Origin: a bacterium
GTDB lineage: Bacteria > JAMORN01
Direction of reading: 5' to 3'
Assembly: GCA_027063545.1 (NCBI GenBank)
Contig: JAMORN010000281.1
Location: 1 to 18,143 of the forward strand
Length of the DNA stretch: 18,143 nucleotides
Part shown: positions 1-6,782 of the stretch, piece after piece
Position numbering within the stretch: position 1 is the stretch's first letter
How the letters are laid out: the number at the start of each line of letters is the position of its first letter
Notes under the pieces: model-generated
What the model saw: only the letters and a program-made list of their open reading frames with translations
The model's database searches: none
What the model was told of the DNA's origin: nothing
Program-made: the position numbers and the translations under genes

Positions 1-870
1 TATAGACATCAAAAGTTTATTTTTTTCAAAAAAGTTTTTATCCTTTTGAAGTAGTTCTATAATCTTATATAGAATTGTTTTTAGACTTTCTATTTTATCT
101 TTATTTAGTAATGGTGTTATTATTTCCAAATCTTCAGATAATCCCTCAAAATTTTTTAAGATAGAATCCATTTCTGATAGATATATAAATTCCTCAATTC
201 TATATAACTTATCAGGTAAAGAATTTTTTACTTCAACTCTTTTGTTTTCTTCAGCCTTTAATTTATCAAAATATCCTTCTTTTTTGAGTTTTTTCCATTC
301 TTTTATGAGTTCATCTATTTCACTTTGTTTTAAAAGTATATATCCATAGGTGTCTATTACTTCTTTATATTTTATATCTTCCAATGAGTCTTCAATTTTA
401 TCTAAAGTATCTGTGGATTTATCCTCTTCTGTTTCAATCCCATGCTCTTTTTTATAAAAATCTAAGTCAGCTTTAATTTCATATAGAGAAAATAGAAGAT
501 CTTTATAATTTACTTCTCCTATATCAAGAATTACCTCTTCACCAGATATTTCCATGTTTTCTAATCCAGAAAGTAAATGCTGACCCATTTCTTTAAGTAT
601 TTCTATAGCAGATAGTAAAAAAAATTTTATACTTTTAAAATCAGGGTATTCTATAATGGTTTCCACAGAATATTTTATTGCTTCTAAGAATTCATTAAAC
701 TCTTTTATTTCAAGCTGTGTTCCTTTATCATATATATCTGAAATAATTTGATAAACTATATCCCATTTTTCATCATCTATAATTCTTTGTAGTTTATCAA
801 AATTATCCATTATTAAATCAATAGTTTGTGTTACTATTTCTATTTTTTCCTTTTTTATTTTTATTTTCAT
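1..870 (-). CDS. Degenerate CheA-like protein, 3' end outside window
   Basis: The frame is open for 290 codons from ATG at 870 to the left edge, so the C-terminus is missing. AAGGG lies 8 nt before the start. No family is obvious, but three segments fit CheA in order and without gaps. Residues 39-58 follow the HPt helix that carries the phospho-His, with Ser44 in the His place and the LKG triad lost. Residues 171-189 (VIDTYGYILLKQSEIDELI) follow the first P3 dimerisation helix around its GELV..SRL core, keeping G176, S183 and L188. Residues 222-249 follow the second P3 helix (F241, L244, D247, L248), at the usual spacing of about 45 residues. Residues 255-273 fit the start of the P4 kinase domain, but Lys269, Glu272 and Leu273 replace the N-box His, Arg and Asn. 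If correct, this is a kinase-dead scaffold. It is the last gene seen of the parA operon, 14 nt after the CheW-like gene. That the gene is real is nearly certain; the family call is moderate. Confidence 0.5.
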   Translation of the reverse strand, partial: MKIKIKKEKIEIVTQTIDLIMDNFDKLQRIIDDEKWDIVYQIISDIYDKGTQLEIKEFNEFLEAIKYSVETIIEYPDFKSIKFFLLSAIEILKEMGQHLLSGLENMEISGEEVILDIGEVNYKDLLFSLYEIKADLDFYKKEHGIETEEDKSTDTLDKIEDSLEDIKYKEVIDTYGYILLKQSEIDELIKEWKKLKKEGYFDKLKAEENKRVEVKNSLPDKLYRIEEFIYLSEMDSILKNFEGLSEDLEIITPLLNKDKIESLKTILYKIIELLQKDKNFFEKNKLLMSI

Positions 871-884
871 ATTTTTGCCCTTTT

Positions 885-1709
885 TTATATTATTAATAAG
901 GTTTTGTTTTTATAATTAATTTTTTCTTGTTTTATTATTATATTTTTGTAATAATTATAAAATAATAATAAATTTTTATTATTCAAATCTTTTTCCAGAA
1001 AAATATTAAAACCTTTTTCTTTAATCTTTGAAATAAAAATTAGGGTATCTTTTTCTAATTTATAATTTAAATTTAAATAAGCTTTTAAATTTAATTTTTC
1101 TTTTTTAAAAAATGTATTAATGTTAATTTCTGTTATAAGAAAACAGCTCTTATCATTACATATGTATATATCAAAAGATATATTATCAATAGTTAATTTC
1201 TTTTTAGTTTTTATTACATTATTAGCTGGTATAGAATAAACTTTTTTTATCTTATTAATTTTAAAAACAACATTATTTTTAAAAGAGATTAAAAGCAACT
1301 CTTTTTTATTATTTAAAACAGCATCAATAAATCCTTTTTCTATAATTAAAGCAGTATTTTCCCTTTCTATTATCAAATATGTTTCTTTATATCTATTGAT
1401 ATTTGCCACTTTTATTTTCTTTTTTCTATATTTTGGAAATTTTTGAGATATATTTTGTGTATTAACTAGTTCTTTTTCATCTATACTTATACTTTTAGAT
1501 ATTTTGTTTGATATATTGTTAATTTGTCCAATATATCCAATTGTAGAATTATAATATATAAATATAACATTTCCTTTACTATCAGGATTAATAATTGGAA
1601 TTATTTTATTATCATAAACAAATAAGGCATTATTTAAAGAGGTTAATATAGATTCATTTTTTATATCTTTAATTCTTAATATATCTACAAGATTAAATTT
1701 TATTTTCAT
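885..1709 (-). CDS. CheW-like protein, divergent
   Basis: 274 aa, soluble, very rich in Lys, Ile and Asn. The start ATG at 1709 follows an AGAGGT site and lies 4 nt after the stop of the preceding gene. Residues 7-70 match the CheW pattern by eye: LVDILRI resembles the V.E(I/V)L.. strand, NALFVYDNKIIPIIN resembles the segment around GxINLRGxxxPVxDL, and NVIFIYYNSTIGYIG resembles the hydrophobic strand plus GLxVD. A second copy of the later half may follow: residues 137-200 contain an LLLISF strand, a VFKINKIKKVYSIP stretch and a CFLITEINI strand, like the end of a CheW barrel. This could be a tandem or rearranged CheW. The last 70 residues are more beta-rich sequence that I do not recognise. 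It sits between the chemoreceptor-like and CheA-like genes, where a coupling protein would be expected. CheW is a weakly constrained fold, so this is the least certain of the chemosensory-like calls. Confidence 0.4.
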   Translation of the reverse strand: MKIKFNLVDILRIKDIKNESILTSLNNALFVYDNKIIPIINPDSKGNVIFIYYNSTIGYIGQINNISNKISKSISIDEKELVNTQNISQKFPKYRKKKIKVANINRYKETYLIIERENTALIIEKGFIDAVLNNKKELLLISFKNNVVFKINKIKKVYSIPANNVIKTKKKLTIDNISFDIYICNDKSCFLITEININTFFKKEKLNLKAYLNLNYKLEKDTLIFISKIKEKGFNIFLEKDLNNKNLLLFYNYYKNIIIKQEKINYKNKTLLII

Positions 1710-1713
1710 AACT

Positions 1714-2733
1714 TTATACCTCTAATAATCTTTCTTCAATGTAGTTTATAATACCATTTTTTAGAGGCAGAAATAGATTTATATTTGCATCTACAATATG
1801 AATTTGTGATATTATTTCTCTTAAATTCACATCAATTATAGACATTTCATTATTTAATGTATCTATATAGTTAGAGATTAATGTGGTTATATTTTTTACT
1901 TGATATAATATTCCTAAAATTCCTTTTTGCTGTTTTTTATTTTGAGATATAATATATGAAAGTACAATGGTTATATTACTTAATTTTATAGTTTCATGTT
2001 GTAGGATATCAATCTCATATTTAATTGTAGATATATAATTTGATAATGTATTTATTTTTAATTTTAAATTAGAGAATTCAGAGGATAAATCTTTAATTTT
2101 ATTTAATTCTTTGGATAATTCTTTTAAATATTCTTTAACTTTTTCTTTTAATTCTTCAAATATTTTTGCCATATTTTTTTCTTTTAGTTCATCTTTTGAT
2201 GTTTTAGTATTGTTGTAAAATATTTCTATTTCTTTGATAATTATATTTATATCAGAAATCATAAATTCTAATTTATCATTAGGTTCTATTTTAAATTTTA
2301 GATTTTCTTTTAGTTTTTGTTTAATATTATCAATCTTTTTGATAGAGTTGTTTAATTTTTCTATAGAATCTAATATTTCCTTTTCAAATATTAATATAGC
2401 CTCAATATTTTCGGCATCTTCTACAGATAGATTTAAATTAAGTTTTAGGACATCTATAGATTCTTCAAACTCGGTTTTTGATAAATCGGAAAAGTAAAAA
2501 TCATTTATTTCATCTAAGCTTTGAGATAGATTGTAAAGAATCATAGAACTATTTAAGTAAAATAGATTTAAAGATTCTAAAGAATTTTTTAAAGAGTTTA
2601 ATACAGAAATAGGAGAGTAGTTTTTATTATCTTTTTCTTGCGAAAATGGAACTATATTATCTGTTTCTACAATTTCAATTTTTATATTTTCTACTTCTTT
2701 TATTTTTTCTTGATTATTTATTTTTTTTGCCAT
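1714..2733 (-). CDS. Soluble chemoreceptor-like coiled-coil protein
   Basis: 339 aa with no membrane segment and no signal peptide. The ATG at 2733 has an excellent AAGGAG site 7 nt upstream. Residues 1-45 are charged and probably disordered; from about 45 to 320 the sequence is almost all predicted helix with heptad-like spacing. The region 235-295 can be laid on the methyl-accepting chemotaxis protein signalling hairpin: HETIKL (246-251) at the place of EQTNLL, and KGILGILYQVKNI (270-282) at the place of RGFAVVADEVRKLA, with G271 and V279 kept. The conserved tip Glu and Ala residues are mostly replaced, and the tip is about three residues longer. Low-complexity helices can mimic this pattern, so the call rests as much on context: ParA and Hsp70-like genes upstream, CheW- and CheA-like genes downstream. 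The alternative is a generic coiled-coil scaffold. A cytoplasmic receptor partnered by ParA would recall Rhodobacter TlpT/PpfA. Confidence 0.42.
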   Translation of the reverse strand: MAKKINNQEKIKEVENIKIEIVETDNIVPFSQEKDNKNYSPISVLNSLKNSLESLNLFYLNSSMILYNLSQSLDEINDFYFSDLSKTEFEESIDVLKLNLNLSVEDAENIEAILIFEKEILDSIEKLNNSIKKIDNIKQKLKENLKFKIEPNDKLEFMISDINIIIKEIEIFYNNTKTSKDELKEKNMAKIFEELKEKVKEYLKELSKELNKIKDLSSEFSNLKLKINTLSNYISTIKYEIDILQHETIKLSNITIVLSYIISQNKKQQKGILGILYQVKNITTLISNYIDTLNNEMSIIDVNLREIISQIHIVDANINLFLPLKNGIINYIEERLLEV

Positions 2734-2748
2734 TTTTTATCTCCTTTT

Positions 2749-3906
2749 TTATTCTATTATATAGTCAGATTTTTTAATTTTTATATTTTTTTTATCACTT
2801 CCTATAAAAATCTTGGCTTCTACGTCTAGGCTATTTTTAAAATATATGTCTAATATTATGTTTTCTTTATTTTCTTTATGAATTGTAGTTTTCAATAAAG
2901 AATATATTTCTTGGCTTATATCTATTATAGCAAATTCTATATCTATTTTTTCGTCATTTACTTTTTCTATTTTTAGAGTTATCCTATTTTTTGTTAACTT
3001 ATTTCTAGGATATTCTAGAATTTTTCTATTATTTAAAAATAACACAAAATTGAAATAATACAAATTGTTTTTTATAAAATCTTCAAATAGAGAATATTTA
3101 GGTTTTCTTAATGTTTTTAGAATAATATTGTAATTCTCAATAGTTGAAGGGATAAAGCCTATAAGAGAAAAAATATTTTTCTTATTAAAATCACGAATCT
3201 CATTGAAAGTTTCTAGAATAATTTCAGTTATATTTATAGAAATGAAATCAAGATTATCTGATGTCGGTATGGCTATTATTTTAGATGTTTTTTTATCAAA
3301 AAGACTATTTTCATGTAAAGAGATAAAATTATGAAATAGATATTTAAATAAAATTTTTTTAATTCTATCTTTAGATGTTAGATTTTTTTCTATTTTTTTT
3401 ACAATCAACTTTTCTATTTTATCAATTATATTGATATTTTTTAGTTCTTTATTAGTGTATAAATAGATTGTTTTTCCTATACCATCGTAAATATCAATTT
3501 TATCTATCTTTAGTTTTGATTTAGCAATGAATTCGATAAAGTCATAAAGATTAAAAATATATATATTTTTAAGAAAATTTAACTCTTTTAATATTTTTAA
3601 TAAATTAGAAATAGCATTTAAAGGTATAGGTTTTAATCCTATATAAATAATATCTTTTTCATTTTTAATATAATTTTCTTTTATATTAAGAAAAATAGAT
3701 CTAACAATACTTAATCCATCAATGGTTATATTTCTTTTTGTTATTTTTTCTTTTAGAAGAAGATAATTTATGTCTATTTCATTTTTTTCTAAGAATTCTA
3801 AAAAGAATCTTTCTTTACTATTAAAGATACTATGTATGTCTATTATTTCAAATTTATCCTTTTTACAAAGATAAATATTATTGAAATAAAACCATATATA
3901 TATCAT
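2749..3906 (-). CDS. Degenerate Hsp70/DnaK-like protein
   Basis: 385 aa, cytoplasmic. The start ATG at 3906 follows AGGAAG, which overlaps the parA stop codon. Several segments follow Hsp70 in order. Residues 61-95 match the helix and strand leading to ITVPAYF. Residues 96-128 match the following helix and the NEPTAAALAYG segment (here NLYDFIEFIAK). IDIYDGIGKTIYLY (137-150) sits at phosphate-2 (VYDLGGGTFDVS). SLIGFIPSTIENYNIIL (247-263) sits at the adenosine motif (LVGGSSRIPAVQELV). Residues 296-367 resemble the beta substrate-binding domain, ending in ILDIYFKNSLDVEAKI, like VTFDIDANGIVNVSAK. The N-terminal strand has no GTT phosphate-1 motif and the glycine run of phosphate-2 is broken, so ATP hydrolysis is unlikely. 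At 385 aa it is far shorter than DnaK (about 610-640): subdomain IIB is reduced and the helical lid is absent. Its partner is presumably within this operon. Confidence 0.55.
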   Translation of the reverse strand: MIYIWFYFNNIYLCKKDKFEIIDIHSIFNSKERFFLEFLEKNEIDINYLLLKEKITKRNITIDGLSIVRSIFLNIKENYIKNEKDIIYIGLKPIPLNAISNLLKILKELNFLKNIYIFNLYDFIEFIAKSKLKIDKIDIYDGIGKTIYLYTNKELKNINIIDKIEKLIVKKIEKNLTSKDRIKKILFKYLFHNFISLHENSLFDKKTSKIIAIPTSDNLDFISINITEIILETFNEIRDFNKKNIFSLIGFIPSTIENYNIILKTLRKPKYSLFEDFIKNNLYYFNFVLFLNNRKILEYPRNKLTKNRITLKIEKVNDEKIDIEFAIIDISQEIYSLLKTTIHKENKENIILDIYFKNSLDVEAKIFIGSDKKNIKIKKSDYIIE

Positions 3907-3915
3907 CTCAACTTC

Positions 3916-4692
3916 CTATTTTTTATGTTTTATTAATATCGCTAACACAACTCTTGTATAATCAAAATTTCCCAAAGAGTTTTTTTTATATTCATCTATT
4001 AATTTCCCAAAATTTGGGGCTTCAGCTAATGCTACATTATTTCTTATTGGAGGAAGTATTTTATCTTCACCAAAACTCTTTTTTAATTTTTCAAGGAAAA
4101 ATTTTCCTATATTTGTTCTATGATTAAAAAATGTCGGAAGAATACCTAAAATTTCTATATCAGGATTATACTCTGTTTTTATTTCATATATAAAATCAAC
4201 AACTTCTTCTACACCATTTATTGATAGAAAATTTGTTAGTGTTGGAATAATAACCTCTTTTGAAGCAACTAAAGAAAGAGTTGTTAAGAATTCTAAAGAT
4301 GGGGGAGTATCTATAAAAATAAAATCAAAATTATCTATAAAATAGGAATATATAAGTTGTTTTAAAGCATAGGGATTGAAAGAGTTTGGGGTTAAATTCT
4401 TTTCATATTCTTCTAAAAATTTACCCCCACCTGTTATATACAGATATTCATTTTTTTTGAAAATTATACTATCAGAATATTTATTAATATCAGTTAATGA
4501 TTTAACAAATAAAGGAGATACATTATTTTTTGTTATTCCCAAGTGAAGTAAGGCATGTCCCTGAGGATCCATATCTATTATTAGAGTTTTATATTTCTTT
4601 TTAGAAATGAGTCCAGCAATATTTACACATGATGTAGTTTTACCACAGCCACCCTTTTTATTTGTTAAAGCAATTATCCTAATTTTTTTCAT
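3916..4692 (-). CDS. ParA/Soj-family partitioning ATPase
   Basis: 258 aa. All signature motifs of the family are intact: deviant Walker A KGGCGKTT (13-20) with signature Lys13 and Lys18, Walker A' IIDMDPQGHA (38-47), Walker B FIFIDTPPS (124-132) and a C-terminal APNFGKLIDEY segment as in Soj. Such ATPases dimerise on ATP, bind DNA non-specifically and position a cargo such as a chromosome, plasmid or chemoreceptor cluster. No parB gene or parS-like repeat is visible, and the four following genes are not partition genes. The cargo is therefore more likely a protein assembly, as for ParC of Vibrio or PpfA of Rhodobacter; this is inference. It is the first gene of the minus-strand operon. The ATG at 4692 follows AAAGGA at 7 nt spacing, and a sigma-54 type promoter lies just upstream. 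The ATPase class is certain; the role is open. Confidence 0.93.
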   Translation of the reverse strand: MKKIRIIALTNKKGGCGKTTSCVNIAGLISKKKYKTLIIDMDPQGHALLHLGITKNNVSPLFVKSLTDINKYSDSIIFKKNEYLYITGGGKFLEEYEKNLTPNSFNPYALKQLIYSYFIDNFDFIFIDTPPSLEFLTTLSLVASKEVIIPTLTNFLSINGVEEVVDFIYEIKTEYNPDIEILGILPTFFNHRTNIGKFFLEKLKKSFGEDKILPPIRNNVALAEAPNFGKLIDEYKKNSLGNFDYTRVVLAILIKHKK

Positions 4693-4722
4693 ACTTTATC
4701 CTTTGTTTTTAATTTTCTTTTC

Positions 4723-4738
4723 TGCAATTTATATGCCA
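4723..4738 (-). promoter_or_regulatory. Candidate sigma-54 (-24/-12) promoter of the parA operon
   Basis: Read on the minus strand the sequence is TGGCATATAAATTGCA. The sigma-54 consensus is TGGCAC-N5-TTGCW; only the sixth base differs. The GG and GC doublets are exactly 10 nt apart, inside an otherwise almost GC-free stretch. Transcription would start near 4712, leaving a leader of about 20 nt that contains the AAAGGA ribosome site before the parA ATG at 4692. No enhancer-like inverted repeat is evident upstream, and no activator gene lies in the window. Confidence 0.5.
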
Positions 4739-4784
4739 GATTTATATAATAGATTTTACTGAACAAATTTTTTATTTTATTATA

Positions 4785-4790
4785 TATAAT
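4785..4790 (+). promoter_or_regulatory. Possible -10 element for the tRNA gene
   Basis: A perfect TATAAT lies 21 nt before the tRNA, so transcription would start about 15 nt upstream of the mature 5' end. No good -35 hexamer stands at 16-18 nt. The surroundings are nearly all A and T, where such hexamers arise by chance. Confidence 0.3.
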
Positions 4791-4811
4791 TTTATAAAAT
4801 TTTTCTACTAA

Positions 4812-4885
4812 GGCCCCATAGCTCAGGTGGATAGAGCGACGCCCTCCTAAGGCGTAGGTCGCAGGTTCAAATCCTGCTGGGGCTA
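4812..4885 (+). tRNA. tRNA-Arg, anticodon CCU
   Basis: A full cloverleaf can be folded. The acceptor stem pairs 4812-4818 (GGCCCCA) with 4878-4884 (TGGGGCT), with a G-U first pair and discriminator A at 4885. The D stem is GCTC/GAGC (4821-4824/4834-4837). The anticodon stem ACGCC/GGCGT (4839-4843/4851-4855) closes loop CTCCTAA, giving anticodon CCT at 4846-4848, which reads AGG. The T stem is GCAGG/CCTGC around TTCAAAT. The CCA end is not encoded. Eight T residues (4886-4893) follow and may aid termination. The last 19 nt of the gene lie under the 3' end of the convergent yihY gene. Confidence 0.96.
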
Positions 4886-5817
4886 TTTTTTTTATATAAA
4901 TGAGGATTTTCAAGAAAATATAGTATTTCTAAAGAAAATATAAGAGTCATTGAAACGTAATATATCCAGGATAATATGATTATAATAGAAGAGAGCGATC
5001 CATATACTAAGTTTAGATTTGTTATTTTTGTTATATATATAGCGTAAAGAAATTTAGCTATAGACCATAAAGTAAAGAATATTGTAGCAGCAATAAGTTG
5101 GTTTATTATTTTTACTTTTATATTTAAAAAGAATTTTATAGTAAGAATATAAAATATGAGAAAAATAGAAAATGATATATAATTTATATTAGAAAGAGTA
5201 GATATAATAAAATTAGATAATGGTAAAGTTTTTTTTAAAAATATAAATAGTTTATTTATATAAACAGATGAGTATATAAGGTTAGTAAATGTAAGATGTA
5301 AAATTTCAAATATGAAATTAGAGATAAAAATAACAAGTATTATTGAAATAACAAAAAGTGAGCTTAATAGTTGAACTTTAATTAAATGTCTATTAGGGAG
5401 ATTAAATACTTTTCTATAAATTGTTTGAAGCATATTAAATATTACTCCACTAATAAACGGAAGAAAAAGTAGATTAATTAAAGTAAAGGATGTTGAAAGA
5501 GTATGGTTTATTAAATTTTTTTCTATCCACTCTTTAGTTAAAAAAGGGACAACTTCAGATAAGTTATTTATGATTAAATTAATTGTATTAGATGAACTAT
5601 GTAAAAAAAGTTTAAATAGTATATTTAATACTATTATACTAAAAGTAGTAAATGGAATTATAGAAAGTAGAAAGTAATAAGATATTGATGCAGAATAAGA
5701 AAAACCGCTATCATTTATAAATTTTAAAATAGAGTTATAAATAAGTAGGAAAGTGTTTGATAAGAAATTATACAATTTTCTTTTTATAAGAATTAATATT
5801 TTTATTTTTTTATTCAT
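4867..5817 (-). CDS. yihY: YihY/UPF0761 family inner-membrane protein
   Basis: 316 aa from ATG at 5817. An in-frame TTG at 5877 would add 20 residues, but the ATG gives a start about 40 residues before the first membrane segment, as is usual for the family; neither start has an ideal ribosome site. The family mark is FSYSASISYYFLLSIIPF, matching the conserved (S)xxAAALAYYxLLSLxP segment, followed by about six hydrophobic helices and a C-terminal GSLSSIIIILSWIYYVSMTL block typical of the family. The family was once misnamed ribonuclease BN; its true function is not settled, and a transport or envelope role is assumed. The last codons (SPSRI, then TGA) are read from the antisense strand of the tRNA T arm, so the gene overlaps the tRNA by 19 nt. 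It is transcribed divergently from rmlA across 83 nt. Confidence 0.85.
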   Translation of the reverse strand: MNKKIKILILIKRKLYNFLSNTFLLIYNSILKFINDSGFSYSASISYYFLLSIIPFTTFSIIVLNILFKLFLHSSSNTINLIINNLSEVVPFLTKEWIEKNLINHTLSTSFTLINLLFLPFISGVIFNMLQTIYRKVFNLPNRHLIKVQLLSSLFVISIILVIFISNFIFEILHLTFTNLIYSSVYINKLFIFLKKTLPLSNFIISTLSNINYISFSIFLIFYILTIKFFLNIKVKIINQLIAATIFFTLWSIAKFLYAIYITKITNLNLVYGSLSSIIIILSWIYYVSMTLIFSLEILYFLENPHLYKKNSPSRI

Positions 5818-5900
5818 AAACCTTAACTTTAATAATAAAATTATTGTTAATTTCCAAAATAAAATAATATTTTTCAATAAAAAATAACAAGAAAGATAAT

Positions 5901-6782
5901 ATGAAAGGAATAGTTTTAGCAGGTGGAAGTGGTACTAGACTTTATCCTATAACATTAACAACAAGTAAACAGCTTTTACCTCTTTATGATAAACCTATGA
6001 TATATTATCCTCTTTCAATTTTATTTGAGGCAGATATTAGGGAAATAGTTATTATTTCAACTCCTAAACATATAGATTTATATAAAGAGCTTTTAGGTAC
6101 AGGGGAAGACTTTGGGGTTAAGTTTTATTATGTAATACAACAGGAACCAAGAGGTATAGCTGAAGCTTTTTTGATTAGTGAAGATTATATAAAAGAAGAA
6201 AATGTAGCTCTTATTTTAGGAGATAATGTTTTTTATGGAGATATAATCTATGATATAATAGAAAAAGGGAAAAAAATAAAAGAAGGAGCGTTAATTTCTG
6301 CATATTATGTAAAGGATCCGCAAAGATATGGAATTGTAGAATTTGATAAAGAAGGAAAACCTTCAAAAATTGTAGAGAAACCAAAGAACCCAAAAAGTAA
6401 TTATGCAGTAATGGGACTTTATTTTTATGATAAAAATGTTATTTACTATGCTAAAGAACTTAAACCTTCTCAAAGAGGAGAACTTGAGATAACAGATTTA
6501 AATAATATATATTTAGAAGAAGGAAAATTAAATGTAATAAAAATAGATAAAGGTTTAGCTTGGCTTGATACAGGAACACCTTCTTCTCTTCTTGAAGCAG
6601 CTAATTTTATAGAGACAATACAAAATAGACAAGGTTTAATGATTGCAGCTTTAGAAGAAATAGCATATTTAAAAGGTTTTATTACGTTAGAGAAGTTAAA
6701 GGAAAGAGCAAAGTATTTTGAAAATAGTGAATATGGAAAATATCTATTAAGAAGAATAAAGGAGTTTGAAAATGAAATATAA
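5901..6782 (+). CDS. rmlA: Glucose-1-phosphate thymidylyltransferase
   Basis: 293 aa, the usual size for short-form RmlA/RfbA. It makes dTDP-glucose from glucose-1-phosphate and dTTP, the first step toward dTDP-L-rhamnose and other dTDP-sugars for surface glycans. The nucleotide-binding GGSGTRLYPIT (8-18) with Arg13, SKQLLPLYDKPMIYYPLS (22-39) with Lys23, metal-binding LGDNVFYG (106-113) with Asp108, EKPKNPKS (159-166) and WLDTGTPSSL (221-230) with Asp223 are all present, and I see no missing catalytic residue. A weak GAAAGA ribosome site precedes the ATG. A possible promoter (TTGTTA, 15 nt, TAATAT at 5844-5870) lies in the divergent gap with yihY but is poor. The rmlB, rmlC and rmlD genes are not in the window. 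The stop overlaps the next gene by 11 nt, so the two are translationally linked. Confidence 0.96.
   Translation: MKGIVLAGGSGTRLYPITLTTSKQLLPLYDKPMIYYPLSILFEADIREIVIISTPKHIDLYKELLGTGEDFGVKFYYVIQQEPRGIAEAFLISEDYIKEENVALILGDNVFYGDIIYDIIEKGKKIKEGALISAYYVKDPQRYGIVEFDKEGKPSKIVEKPKNPKSNYAVMGLYFYDKNVIYYAKELKPSQRGELEITDLNNIYLEEGKLNVIKIDKGLAWLDTGTPSSLLEAANFIETIQNRQGLMIAALEEIAYLKGFITLEKLKERAKYFENSEYGKYLLRRIKEFENEI
6761..6764 (+). promoter_or_regulatory. Ribosome binding site that sets the SLBB protein start
   Basis: GGAG lies 7 nt before the ATG at 6772 but only 1 nt before the in-frame TTG at 6766, so the ATG is the start. The site is inside the end of rmlA. Confidence 0.7.

Noticed and set aside
2234-2829. 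Two plus-strand ORFs (2234-2497 and 2638-2829) over the minus-strand operon
   Set aside because: They are antisense to genes with good ribosome sites, are made of Phe, Ile and Tyr as expected from A-rich coding sequence read backward, and lack start signals.
4689-4913. Minus-strand ORF of 74 codons with GFEPATYALGGRRSIHLSYG
   Set aside because: This peptide is the well-known false translation of a tRNA gene read in antisense; it covers tRNA-Arg and has no support of its own.
6766-6768. TTG as start of the SLBB export protein
   Set aside because: The GGAG site would be only 1 nt away; the ATG at 6772 has correct spacing and gives a normal signal peptide.
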